DNA of 64,000 bases from Microbacterium sp. MYb45 (GCF_002979655.1 NZ_PCPG01000015.1:32796-96795); one strand, 5' to 3'; positions 26,442 through 34,067 are shown, numbered from the stretch's first letter. Numbers and translations: made by a program. Notes: generated by a model from the letters alone, not told the origin.

Positions 26442-27137
26442 TCAGGCCGCATAGATGTCGAAGCCGTCGCGGAAGACGACGTTCTTCTCGCCTGCTCGGA
26501 TAGGCAGGGGGAAGCGGTTGGATGCCGGCGGCAGCGGGCAGTTGTACTGGGCGCTGAAGCCGCAGGGCGGCACGAACGCGCGGTTGAAGTCGAGGGTCAC
26601 GGAGCCCTCGTCGTCGCGCAGCTGCACGAACAGGAAGCGACCGGATCCGTAGGTCTCCGAGCCGTTGGTCTCGTCGCCGAAGACGAGCAGCAGCGTGCCG
26701 CCGTCGTCGAACGCGGCGAGGTCGTACTCGCGGCCGTTCAGCTCGAGGCGGATGTCGCCGGGGACGACCAGGTCGCGTGTGCCGCCGTTGTCGCGGATGT
26801 GCTCGAATGAGACCCGGCGGTCACCGGAGACGGGGGTGAAGTGGCCCTCGAGCACCCACGCCGGGTCATACTCGTACGTGTCGATGCGGTCGAACGCGCG
26901 AATAGCGGGGGCGTCGGCATCCCAGACGCGCAGGCCGTGTTCCGCCTGGCCGGTCTCGATGTTCGTGCGCTGGATCGGCGTCACGGTCTCGGTGGGGGAC
27001 GCGGCGCGCTGCGCCGCATCCAGGTCGGGGAGCTCGCCGGTCCAGCGCGTCTCGACCAGGGCGAGGTTGCCGGTGGCAGACGTGACGGAGGCGCGGCGCT
27101 CGGCCTGCCACTGGGTGTGCTCTTCGCGTTCAGACAT
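26442..27137 (-). CDS. DUF1684 family protein
   Basis: About 231 residues of the DUF1684 family, recognised by the N-terminal W-x-x-x-R region, FLFVQLRDDEGSVTLDFNRAFVPPCGF (acidic and aromatic, followed by a conserved F-N-P/R-A-x-x-P-P-C) and QYNCPLPPASNRFPLPIRAGEK. No reaction is established, and there is no signal peptide. I use the ATG at 27137; GTG 27140 fits the AGGAG spacing equally well. It is the first gene of the dipeptide ABC operon, so it may process or sense the imported solute (inference). Confidence 0.8.
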   Translation of the reverse strand: MSEREEHTQWQAERRASVTSATGNLALVETRWTGELPDLDAAQRAASPTETVTPIQRTNIETGQAEHGLRVWDADAPAIRAFDRIDTYEYDPAWVLEGHFTPVSGDRRVSFEHIRDNGGTRDLVVPGDIRLELNGREYDLAAFDDGGTLLLVFGDETNGSETYGSGRFLFVQLRDDEGSVTLDFNRAFVPPCGFSAQYNCPLPPASNRFPLPIRAGEKNVVFRDGFDIYAA

Positions 27138-27171
27138 CACTTTCAATTCTCCTGCATGCAGAACGGGGTGG

Positions 27172-27220
27172 GGCCGGGCTCGTCACTCGGGGTAACGAGG
27201 TCTCGTGCTCAGCCACGGGT
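27172..27220. repeat. ~50-bp direct repeat with GCTCAGCC core, copy C
   Basis: Shares most positions with 27724-27776, including CGTCAC, TAACGAG and GCTCAGCC in the same order. The two copies flank the small membrane-protein gene at 27363-27590 in direct orientation. Confidence 0.5.
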
Positions 27221-27362
27221 TCGTCAGTGCGGTCGGATTATCACGTAGCGTTATAGCTCATGACTCTTTGTCCTGGAGTCTGCTGGACAACGGAAGAGCA
27301 CCATGCATATCCGGAATGTCTGATGGGTACTTCACATGCTGACGATGGAGAGGAATGAAGCC

Positions 27363-27590
27363 GTGAGTGCAGAACGTAAGCCCATTCGGGCGCAGTCGCT
27401 TGGTCGTGCGTTGGCCGGCTGGATCTTCGTTTTCCTCGCCGCGTGCATGGCGTTTGGTGCAGCCGCTACCGCAGTCGATGAGGGATGGCGGATCTTCTTG
27501 TTCATCGATGGCGTCGTACTGGTTTTGGGACTTGTCGTTCTCATGTCGATGTGGATCCTTCGCCGACGTCGCACGGTTGCGCAGGCGTGA
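27363..27590 (+). CDS. Small two-helix membrane protein of unknown function
   Basis: 75 residues from GTG 27363 (AGAGGA eight bases upstream); ATG codons at 27336 and 27345 are in frame but lack a ribosome site. Two hydrophobic helices (GWIFVFLAACMAFGAAATAV and IFLFIDGVVLVLGLVVLMSM) end in the basic tail LRRRR. I do not recognise it. Codon use is less GC-rich than in neighbours, and it is bracketed by the two copies of a ~50-bp repeat, which hints at acquisition as a unit. Confidence 0.6.
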   Translation: MSAERKPIRAQSLGRALAGWIFVFLAACMAFGAAATAVDEGWRIFLFIDGVVLVLGLVVLMSMWILRRRRTVAQA

Positions 27591-27611
27591 CGCGCTCTGG
27601 GCCTGCCCGGT

Positions 27612-27648
27612 AGGTGGCTTGCCCCACACGGGGGCACCTCCGCCTTTT
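27612..27648 (+). terminator. Possible terminator with U-tract
   Basis: AGGTG (27612-27616) and CACCT (27635-27639) enclose CCCC/GGGG pairing with a five-base bulge, followed by CCGCC and TTTT at 27645-27648. It is placed 20 bases after the small membrane gene. Confidence 0.4.
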
Positions 27649-27682
27649 ATCGGGAGATGCCGGGGTAGGTCTGATGTGAGGA

Positions 27683-27723
27683 CCGATGGGGATGCGTCGC
27701 GCTGCGCGACGCATCCCCATCGG
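27683..27723. terminator. Perfect 19-bp hairpin
   Basis: Left arm 27683-27701 and right arm 27705-27723 are perfectly complementary, closing a three-base loop (CTG). The core reads GATGCGTCGCG. It directly abuts repeat copy B. It may be a bidirectional terminator or part of a mobile or palindromic element. Confidence 0.6.
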
Positions 27724-27776
27724 GGCCGAACCCGTCACCCGGGATAACGAGTTCCGTCGCTCAGCCGCACGGAGGC
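27724..27776. repeat. ~50-bp direct repeat with GCTCAGCC core, copy B
   Basis: Second copy of the element at 27172-27220. Its right half (TTCCGTCGCTCAGCCGCACGG minus one base) is also nearly identical to 13153-13172. It ends just before the toxin-antitoxin promoter. Confidence 0.5.
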
Positions 27777-27782
27777 TCCCAT

Positions 27783-27805
27783 GTGTACGGCGATCTGCCG
27801 TACAC
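27783..27805 (+). promoter_or_regulatory. Palindromic operator and -10 box of the DUF1778/GNAT operon
   Basis: GTGTACGG (27783-27790) and CCGTACAC (27798-27805) are perfect 8-bp arms with a 7-bp spacer. The right arm contains the -10 TACACT (27801-27806), which ends seven bases before the ATG at 27814. This fits autorepression by the ribbon-helix-helix antitoxin and a leaderless mRNA. Confidence 0.65.
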
Positions 27806-27813
27806 TCGACTTC

Positions 27814-28098
27814 ATGAGCACCTCGACTTCTCCGCTGAAGAGCGCCCGTCTGGAGTTCCGCGTCACGGCGGATCAGAAGGAGACGATCGAAGAGGCGGCC
27901 GCGATCGAAGGTCGTACCGTGACCGACTTCTCGGCTTCCGTCCTCGTGGAGCGAGCACAGGAGGTCATCGAGCGCGAACGCCGATTGCTCGTCGATGCCG
28001 TGCGGTTCGACGCCTTCATCGAGGTGATGGAACGCCCGCCACGCACCGTCGAGGGCCTCCGCGAGCTGCTGAGACGTGAATCCGTCTTCGTTGACTGA
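27814..28098 (+). CDS. DUF1778 (TacA-type) antitoxin
   Basis: 94 residues. The N-terminal half (SARLEFRVTADQKETIEEAAAIEGRTVTDFSASVLVERA) is the DUF1778 ribbon-helix-helix that dimerises on DNA, and the C-terminal helix and tail (FDAFIEVMERPPRTVEGLRELL) neutralises a GNAT toxin. It is the first gene of a two-gene operon with the acetyltransferase, overlapping it by 23 bases. The ATG at 27814 follows a TACACT box by seven bases, and an 8-bp inverted repeat for autoregulation overlaps that box. Confidence 0.87.
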   Translation: MSTSTSPLKSARLEFRVTADQKETIEEAAAIEGRTVTDFSASVLVERAQEVIERERRLLVDAVRFDAFIEVMERPPRTVEGLRELLRRESVFVD

Positions 28099-28594
28099 GT
28101 TCCTGACGCCGCGGCCCCTTGCGTCCGGCGACAAGCTGTCCGACTTCCGCTGCGGCGAGGAGAGCCTCGATATCTGGCTGCGCGGCCGGGCCCGCTCGAA
28201 TGAGAAGAGCGGCGCCTCGCGCACGATGGTCTCGGTCACGCGGGAGGGGAGGGTTGCGGGGTACTACTGCCTGGCCTCCAGTGCCATCGATCGCGGCGAT
28301 GGGCCGCCACCACTTGCGGTCGGCATGCCCGGGTCTGTTCCCATCGTGCTGCTCGGCCGCTTGGCCGTCGACCGGGAGTACTCGGGTCGCGGCTTGGGAT
28401 TCTCGCTTCTGCAGCACGCGACGATGCGGGCGCTCGAAGCCGCAGGCGCCATCGGCGTGCGCGCGATCCTCGTGCACGCGATCAACGACGAAATCGTCCC
28501 GTTCTACGAGCGGTTCGGCTTCACCGCCTTCCCGGATGCGCGTCGCACCCTCTTCCTCGTGGTGAACGACGCCCGCGCGACCCTCGCGCTGTGA
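28076..28594 (+). CDS. GNAT acetyltransferase toxin (TacT type)
   Basis: 172 residues from GTG 28076; a TTG at 28091 is an alternative start. TacT-family toxins acetylate the amino group of charged tRNAs and block translation. Visible features are the FRCGEESLDIWL N terminus typical of the family, the acetyl-CoA loop VDREYSGRGLG (~99-108), and the catalytic-type Tyr144 in PFYERFGF. It is encoded directly after its DUF1778 antitoxin with overlapping frames. Confidence 0.86.
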   Translation: MNPSSLTEFLTPRPLASGDKLSDFRCGEESLDIWLRGRARSNEKSGASRTMVSVTREGRVAGYYCLASSAIDRGDGPPPLAVGMPGSVPIVLLGRLAVDREYSGRGLGFSLLQHATMRALEAAGAIGVRAILVHAINDEIVPFYERFGFTAFPDARRTLFLVVNDARATLAL

Positions 28595-28681
28595 CGGGGC
28601 TGTCGAGTCCCCCGGAGTGACGCACTCGGATGCTCACGCGAACGGGAGTCTCGTACTCTGACACGAACCGTGAGGAGAGAA

Positions 28682-29014
28682 ATGGACGACCAGCGCCGCA
28701 ACCGGAGCCTGCCGGGCGACCACGTCATGTGGTTCCACGTCTTCGTGTCGGTGGTGGCTGCGCTGTTCATCTTCATGAGGATTCTCGAGATCGCTGGGTG
28801 CACGGCTCGCTGCGACTATCCCGCAATAGGCTCGTCCACTCACGCGTTCTGGTGGACGGATCTCTCGCTCTTCATCGTCGCCGCAGGCTCCTACGGTTAC
28901 TTCAGGTCTCGAATCCGAAGGTCCTGGATCATCCCGACGAGTGGCGTCGCCCTCACGCTGATCGCGTTCGTCGTCGCCAACATGGCGCTGAGCGCCGCGT
29001 TGGGCCAGTTGTAG
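28682..29014 (+). CDS. Hypothetical membrane protein
   Basis: 110 residues from ATG 28682 with GAGGAG five bases upstream. Three hydrophobic segments are seen (MWFHVFVSVVAALFIFMRIL, AFWWTDLSLFIVAAGSYGYF, and SGVALTLIAFVVANMALSAA). Two Cys lie in the first extracytoplasmic loop (IAGCTARCDYPA), where they could form a disulphide. No family is recognised. Lower GC in the wobble positions than in neighbours suggests possible transfer. A TACTCT promoter-like box lies ~25 bases upstream. Confidence 0.6.
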   Translation: MDDQRRNRSLPGDHVMWFHVFVSVVAALFIFMRILEIAGCTARCDYPAIGSSTHAFWWTDLSLFIVAAGSYGYFRSRIRRSWIIPTSGVALTLIAFVVANMALSAALGQL

Positions 29015-29058
29015 GGCGAGAGGCAGCGAAGGCAGACGTCACGGGTGGTCGGGGTCCT

Positions 29059-29715
29059 CTAGTCAGCGGGAGACAGCCTCGTCGCCGTGATCTCGGCATC
29101 GACCGCCGCGCGCAGCCACGCGGCGTAGCGGTCGGTCGTCCAGCCGGACTGCGCGACGAGCTGCTGGTAGCTCTCGGGGGAGAGCAGGAACGACAGGGCG
29201 TCGGCTGTCGTCGCCTCATCGATGCCGGGGGCGGCGATGCCGCGCCGCCGCAGTTCCGAGACCAGCATGCGGTAGTCCGCGCCGCGTCGCTCCAGGATGC
29301 GGTGCAGGGCGGCGTCGACGACCGGGTCGGAGAGTGCGGCACCGAGCAGCACCGTCCACAGCCCGTGACCTCGCGCGTTGGCAGTGGTGATCTGGGTCAG
29401 CACGACGTCGAGGAAGACCTCGTCGGGAAGTTCGAGCAAGCCGGCGGCGACCTCGGTGTCGGCGAGGGAATCCGCGCCCTCCGATCCCGAGAACGTGGTC
29501 TCGAATGCGGCGATCAGCAGCTCGGCCTTCGCGGCCGTCGTCTTCACGGTCTCGGCGGACACCCCCGCCTCCCGGGCGATCGCGGCGATCGTGGTCGCCT
29601 GATACCCCTGCGTCGCGAACAGGCGGGCGGATGCGGCGACGATGCGCGAGCGGGTCTCCTGCGCCTGGCGGGCGCGCAGTTCCGATCGATAGGCGCGGGG
29701 GGCGGCCTCAACCAT
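29059..29715 (-). CDS. TetR/AcrR-family regulator
   Basis: 218 residues. The N-terminal HTH (RSRIVAASARLFATQGYQATTIAAIAREAGVSAETVKTTAAKAELLIAAF) is standard for TetR regulators. The ligand domain is uninformative. The ATG at 29715 has TTAGGAAAG upstream. It is divergent from a glycosyltransferase gene with only 64 bp between starts, so it very probably controls that gene. The mirrored ribosome sites (CTTTCCTAA and TTAGGGAAAG) make the intergenic region partly symmetric. Confidence 0.85.
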   Translation of the reverse strand: MVEAAPRAYRSELRARQAQETRSRIVAASARLFATQGYQATTIAAIAREAGVSAETVKTTAAKAELLIAAFETTFSGSEGADSLADTEVAAGLLELPDEVFLDVVLTQITTANARGHGLWTVLLGAALSDPVVDAALHRILERRGADYRMLVSELRRRGIAAPGIDEATTADALSFLLSPESYQQLVAQSGWTTDRYAAWLRAAVDAEITATRLSPAD

Positions 29716-29779
29716 TGACTTTCCTAACGGGGTGATGAATACTACGACGGTACATTCGATCTTAGGGAAAGAATCCGCC

Positions 29780-31093
29780 ATGTCCCGCTACCTCATCACC
29801 TGCACGCCCGCGCACGGCCATGTCGTGCCCTTGCTGCAGATCGCTCGCCACCTCCTCTCCCGCGGTCACGACGTGAGCTTTCTCACGAGCAGCCGCTATG
29901 CCGAACGCGTGCAGGCCGCCGGTGCGCGCTTCCTCCCGCTGCCCGTCGACGCCGATGTCGACCTCGACGACGCTGATGGCGCGTTCCCCGAGCGTCGGGG
30001 GCTCACCGGTCCCGCAGCCCTGCGGTTCGACATGAGCAACCTCTTCGTCCGCCCCGGCGCCGCGCAGCTCGCCGCGGTCCGCGCCGAGCTCGAAGCCCGC
30101 CCCGTCGACGCCGTCCTCACCGAGCCGCTCTTCGTCGGCGGGGCGCTCCTGCAGCTGCTGCCCGCGCACGAGAGGCCGCCCGTCGTGGTGCTCGGCATCT
30201 TCCCGCTCGGGGCGCGCAGCGCCGACACGGCGCCGTTCGGGCTCGGTGTCACCCCGATGCCCGGCCCCCTCGGCCGCTTGCGCAACGCCGCCCTCCGCAC
30301 GGTCGCCGAGCGCGCGATCTTCGGTGGAGTGCAGAAGGAGGCTGACGCGATGGCGCGTCGTGAGGTCGGCCGCGACCTGGGCGGCTTCGTGCTCGACTGG
30401 GCGGGCCGCGCCGACGCCTACGTGCAGTTCACCGTGCCCGAGTTCGAGTACCCGCGCCCAGACCTTCCCGCCACCGTGCACTTCGCGGGCCCGCTGCCTC
30501 CGACCCCGTCCGACCCCGTCCTGCCGGAGTGGTGGTCCGACCTCGACGGTTCACGGCCGATCGTGCACGTCACGCAGGGGACCATCGCCAACTCCGACTT
30601 CGGGCAGCTCGTGCAGCCGACCATCGCCGCGCTCGCCGCATCGGATGCCCTGGTCGTGGTGTCGACGGGTGGGCGCCCGGTCGATGCACTGGCCGGAAAG
30701 CTGCCCGACAACGTGCGCGTCGCCGAGTACCTTCCGTACGACCGTCTGCTGCCCCTCGTCGATGTGCTGGTCACCAACGGCGGCTACGGCGGCGTGCAGC
30801 AGGCGCTCGCGCACGGGGTTCCGCTCGTGGTCGCCGGGCAGACCGAGGACAAGGTCGAGGTCTGTGCGCGAGTGGGCTGGTCGGGTGCCGGGGTGAATCT
30901 GCGCACCAGCACCGCGACGCCGGCGCAGGTCGCGCGCGCCGTGGAGCGCGTGCGGTCGGACTCCTCCTATCGCGCGAACGCCGAGCGGATCGGTGCGGCC
31001 ATGCGCGATGCCGATGCGTGGCGAGAGCTGGACCGATCCCTCGACGAGCTCGCGGGTCGGTGGGCGCGGGTCCGGGGCGGCGCCCGGAGCTGA
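29780..31093 (+). CDS. MGT-family glycosyltransferase (UDP-glycosyltransferase superfamily)
   Basis: 437 residues with a GT-B fold. The N-terminal acceptor domain starts TCTPAHGHVVPLLQIARHLLSRGHDVSFLT, the classic G-H-V-x-P motif. The C-terminal donor domain has VTNGGYGGVQQALAHGVPLVV, equivalent to the nucleotide-sugar-binding PSPG-like region. Relatives glycosylate small lipophilic molecules such as macrolides, often as self-protection or detoxification. The ATG at 29780 has AGGGAAAG ten bases upstream. It is paired with a divergent TetR regulator, consistent with induction by the acceptor compound; the acceptor is unknown. Confidence 0.85.
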   Translation: MSRYLITCTPAHGHVVPLLQIARHLLSRGHDVSFLTSSRYAERVQAAGARFLPLPVDADVDLDDADGAFPERRGLTGPAALRFDMSNLFVRPGAAQLAAVRAELEARPVDAVLTEPLFVGGALLQLLPAHERPPVVVLGIFPLGARSADTAPFGLGVTPMPGPLGRLRNAALRTVAERAIFGGVQKEADAMARREVGRDLGGFVLDWAGRADAYVQFTVPEFEYPRPDLPATVHFAGPLPPTPSDPVLPEWWSDLDGSRPIVHVTQGTIANSDFGQLVQPTIAALAASDALVVVSTGGRPVDALAGKLPDNVRVAEYLPYDRLLPLVDVLVTNGGYGGVQQALAHGVPLVVAGQTEDKVEVCARVGWSGAGVNLRTSTATPAQVARAVERVRSDSSYRANAERIGAAMRDADAWRELDRSLDELAGRWARVRGGARS

Positions 31094-31316
31094 CCCCGCG
31101 CTAGAAAGCGCATTCCGGCGCATGGATGCAACGCGTTGCAACCCCATCCGGTATACCATTCGGGTATACGCCCAGCAGTGTCAGTCCCCAGCTGACGGTG
31201 GGCGGGGCGGCTCAGCCGCCATGCGGAGGGAGAGTCGATCTTCTTTCGATCCCGAGGGGGGATGGGGTGGGAGTTCGGTCCCCAGCCGACACCCACCCCC
31301 ACACTCGGACTCCGCC
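31094..31316. other. Intergenic region with stacked palindromes
   Basis: These 223 bp contain no credible gene. They hold a perfect 14-bp palindrome TGCAACGCGTTGCA (31127-31140), a 7-bp inverted repeat GTATACC/GGTATAC with a 5-nt loop (31151-31169), and a GGCGGC-TCA-GCCGCC hairpin (31206-31220) carrying the GCTCAGCC core seen elsewhere. Two genes converge here, so terminators would be expected; the function of the palindromes is unknown. Confidence 0.5.
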
Positions 31317-32420
31317 TCAGTTCATGCGACTCATGAACCAGAACGCCGCGAACACGATCACGATGATCAGCGGCAGCCACGTGCCACCGCGCTTGAGCCG
31401 TCTTCCCTGCGGAGCGACCCCCGGCGGAGGCGTGAGCAGGCCCGCCGGCGCAGCGAACGGCAGCGCCCGGCCCGGAACCGCAGCAGATGCCGTGGCGCCC
31501 GGGTTCTCGGCGACCAGGCGCTCGTCGCGCCACCGCGCCCACTGATCGAACTTCGTCAGCAGCGCGCCGACCGTGCCGAACAGCCAGGCCCAGGTGGCGG
31601 GATCGAGCGTCGACACCTTGCGCTGCGTGTACAGGAAGAGCCAGTCGTCGACGATCTCGACGTCGAGCTGCGCGGCGTTGTCGATGAACCGCGCCATGAT
31701 GTCGGGCGTGAACAGGTAGAGCGCATCGCGTTCGTAGCCGGCCGGGCAGTACAGGGTGAAGTGCTGGTCGAAGTCGCCCTCGAGCGACAGGCGCTGCTCC
31801 TTCTGGAACGAGGCGGGCAGGTTCGAGCCGAATCCGTTGTTGCCCTTCGCGTCGAGCACGATGTTCGGCAGCGGCACGTCGAGCTTCACCGCGACATAGC
31901 CCCAGCGGTAGGTGGTCGAGTTCTTGCCCGACTGCACCGTGTACTGGTAGTTGCCGAACTCCACGAAGCGCGGCCTCGTGCCCCGGAGCAGGTCGGTCGA
32001 CTGCCGCGACCGGCCGAGGCTGAAGATCATGCCGGGCAGGGGAGGGTCGGCCACCTTCGGCTCGTACGACATGCCGTTCGCCTGCGCGAACCGATGCAGC
32101 CGGTACCGCGTGGCCTGCGCGTTGCGCACGCCCATCCAGATCATGACGCCCGCGGCCGCCAGCAGCAGGACGATCAGCACCAGCGGGATCGCCATCGCCG
32201 ACGGGCTTCCGCCGAGCGACGCGATGCTCACGATCACGCTGACCATGACCGGGATCAGTACGACCGCGGCGATCGCCACGGCGACGATGCCGATGACGGT
32301 GGATGCCGACGTCCGCGACGACGGACGCGAACGCAGCTCCGCGGCGAAGGCCCGCACGGCGGCCGCATCGACCGGGTCGGTGAGCGGTCGCGCGTCGAAG
32401 GTCGCCTGCGGCGAGGTCAT
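31317..32420 (-). CDS. Hypothetical membrane protein with three predicted TM helices
   Basis: 367 residues. Two adjacent helices lie near the N terminus (~42-72 and ~80-102), a soluble central domain follows (~105-320; contains LDVPLPNIVLDAKGNNGFG and QHFTLYCPAGYERDALYLFTP), then a Pro-rich linker and one C-terminal helix (TWLPLIIVIVFAAFWFM). The central part resembles DUF3137/galanin-like actinobacterial proteins only weakly; I do not claim a family. The ATG at 32420 overlaps the stop of the upstream gene (ATGA), so the two are co-translated. Confidence 0.75.
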   Translation of the reverse strand: MTSPQATFDARPLTDPVDAAAVRAFAAELRSRPSSRTSASTVIGIVAVAIAAVVLIPVMVSVIVSIASLGGSPSAMAIPLVLIVLLLAAAGVMIWMGVRNAQATRYRLHRFAQANGMSYEPKVADPPLPGMIFSLGRSRQSTDLLRGTRPRFVEFGNYQYTVQSGKNSTTYRWGYVAVKLDVPLPNIVLDAKGNNGFGSNLPASFQKEQRLSLEGDFDQHFTLYCPAGYERDALYLFTPDIMARFIDNAAQLDVEIVDDWLFLYTQRKVSTLDPATWAWLFGTVGALLTKFDQWARWRDERLVAENPGATASAAVPGRALPFAAPAGLLTPPPGVAPQGRRLKRGGTWLPLIIVIVFAAFWFMSRMN

Positions 32421-33385
32421 CGGTTCACCGTGTCGGCGTCCCAGGTGAGGTCGGCGCCCTCCGGGATCGCGAAGGCCTCGAGCCGCTCGTCGGCGCAGAG
32501 CGCGTCGATCAGCGCGGGGGAGCCGGCCACGATCGTCGAGTCGAAGTCGACCTCGCTCACCATCACCCAGGTGTGATCCTCGGGCCACAGCAGGCTCGGG
32601 CTCTGGGGCGGCCGGGGGAACCCGCGCTCCTCGGCGGCGCGGTCGCGCCACGGGACCTGCCGGGCCCACTCCGGGTCGGCGAAGGCGCGCGGCGGCGCGG
32701 AGAACAGCACGTGATCGCGCATCGGGAGCCGGAGGCGCGGTCCTTCGGAGATCTCGCGCGAGAGGATGCCCTCCTGCCAGGTGGGTTTGCGGAAGACGTT
32801 GTTGAACGGATCGTGCGTGCTGCGATCCAGCATCGCCTGATGGTTCGGGTCGTCCGTGAAGGTCGGGGAACCGCCGGACGGGGTGATGCCGTAGAAGCCG
32901 AACAGATCGCCGCGTCCCTCCCAGAGCGCGGCGTAGCCGGCATCCGGAGTCTGCGTGTGGTCCACGAGGTGCGTCGCGATGGCCGCCAGGTGCTCCGGGG
33001 CGAGCTCGCCCTCCAGCGGGGCCGAGAACTCGCGACCGTCCGGAGCGATCCGCGTTCGCCAGTCCCCATCCGTCGGGGTCCGCACGATCCGGTGCCACTG
33101 CGCCAGCGGGTGCAGGGTCGTGTCGAAGGTGGCGGCCGTCTGCGCCCAGGTGGCCGGCTCGTCCACGAACCGTCCGACGAGCGCCTGCTGCTCGGCTTCG
33201 GGCAGCCGGTCCCACTCGTCCGAGGTCGGCACCGCACGGTCCGGGAGCGAGCGGACGATCGCCGGATGCAGGATCCGCGCATAGGCGGCGAAACCGCGCG
33301 GGACCACCGAATGCATCGTCTCGAGGTCCGTGTCGAGTCGCTCGCGCACCCAGGCTCCCGCCGAGGGATCAGACATCCACTCCAT
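32417..33385 (-). CDS. Hypothetical cytoplasmic protein
   Basis: 322 residues, rich in Trp, Pro and acidic residues, without signal peptide or membrane helix. Segments such as WVRERLDTDLETMHSVVPRGF, PFNNVFRKPTWQEGILSRE and HTWVMVSEVDFDSTIVAGSP recall an actinobacterial family of unknown function; I cannot name it. The start at 33385 is supported by TAGCGT ending six bases before it (leaderless). It forms an operon with the membrane protein gene downstream and is divergent, with 33 bp between starts, from a GNAT gene. Confidence 0.75.
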   Translation of the reverse strand: MEWMSDPSAGAWVRERLDTDLETMHSVVPRGFAAYARILHPAIVRSLPDRAVPTSDEWDRLPEAEQQALVGRFVDEPATWAQTAATFDTTLHPLAQWHRIVRTPTDGDWRTRIAPDGREFSAPLEGELAPEHLAAIATHLVDHTQTPDAGYAALWEGRGDLFGFYGITPSGGSPTFTDDPNHQAMLDRSTHDPFNNVFRKPTWQEGILSREISEGPRLRLPMRDHVLFSAPPRAFADPEWARQVPWRDRAAEERGFPRPPQSPSLLWPEDHTWVMVSEVDFDSTIVAGSPALIDALCADERLEAFAIPEGADLTWDADTVNR

Positions 33386-33391
33386 GCGACC

Positions 33392-33411
33392 ACGCTACCC
33401 GGCCGTAAGGT
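33392..33411. promoter_or_regulatory. Back-to-back leaderless promoters
   Basis: TAGCGT on the minus strand (33392-33397) lies six bases before the ATG at 33385, and TAAGGT on the plus strand (33406-33411) lies seven bases before the GTG at 33419. The two -10 boxes are eight bases apart, so the promoters must overlap and may exclude each other. Confidence 0.5.
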
Positions 33412-33418
33412 GAGAGCC

Positions 33419-34018
33419 GTGTCCCCGACAGCCGCGCCTTCGTCCCGTGCGTTCGCCCCGGAGTATCCGATCCGCACCGAACGCCTGATCCTGCGTCCGA
33501 TCACCCCCGATGACGCCGCCGCCATGCACACCTACAAGTCCGACCCGGATTCCGTGCGCTACGTGCCTTACGGACCGCTGGAATTCGCCGACATCGAGCG
33601 GCGCATCGCCACGATCTGGTCGAACACGCGCTTCGACAACGAGGGCGACGCCGTGAGTCTCGCCGTCGAGGAGCGTGAGACCGGCGAACTCGTGGGTGAC
33701 GTGGTGCTGTTCTGGCGCAGTGAGAAGGACCGTGCAGGCGAGGTCGGCTACATCTTCGACCCTCGCGTCGCCGGCCGCGGCTACGCGACCGAGGCCGTCG
33801 CCGCACTGCTCGCGCTCGGCTTCGACGGACTCGGCCTGCACCGCATCGCGGCACGGATCGACGACCGCAACACGGCATCCGCGCGGGTCGTCGAACGGCT
33901 CGGCTTCCGGCGCGAAGCGCGGTTCGTCGAGAGCGAGTGGTTCAAGGACGAGTGGGCGACCCTGCTCGTCTACGCACTCCTCGAAGACGAATGGCGCGGT
34001 CGTGACGGCGGGAAATGA
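33419..34018 (+). CDS. GNAT N-acetyltransferase (RimJ/RimL type)
   Basis: 199 residues from GTG 33419. The N-terminal IRTERLILRPITPDDAAAMHTY and the GEVGYIFDPRVAGRGYATEAV acetyl-CoA-binding region are typical of RimJ/RimL-like enzymes. These acetylate N-terminal or small-molecule amino groups; the substrate is unknown. The start is fixed by the TAAGGT box seven bases upstream. A very strong terminator follows the stop immediately. Confidence 0.85.
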   Translation: MSPTAAPSSRAFAPEYPIRTERLILRPITPDDAAAMHTYKSDPDSVRYVPYGPLEFADIERRIATIWSNTRFDNEGDAVSLAVEERETGELVGDVVLFWRSEKDRAGEVGYIFDPRVAGRGYATEAVAALLALGFDGLGLHRIAARIDDRNTASARVVERLGFRREARFVESEWFKDEWATLLVYALLEDEWRGRDGGK

Positions 34019-34055
34019 CGAGACGGCGTGCGATCGGTGATCGCACGCCGTCTCG
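34019..34055. terminator. Bidirectional terminator, perfect 17-bp stem
   Basis: Arms 34019-34035 and 34039-34055 (CGAGACGGCGTGCGATC and its complement) close a GGT loop. It starts one base after the GNAT stop and ends 12 bases before the end of the convergent sulfatase gene. Confidence 0.75.
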
Positions 34056-34067
34056 GGCCGCCTTCGG

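Noticed and set aside
27260..27358. 32-codon open frame with three Cys upstream of the small membrane gene at 27363
   Set aside because: No ribosome site or recognisable similarity. It could be a leader peptide but nothing supports translation.
29716..29779. Inverted repeat CTTTCCTAA/TTAGGGAAAG as a TetR operator
   Set aside because: The arms are simply the ribosome binding sites of the two divergent genes and differ by an inserted base; an operator is likely nearby but was not identified.
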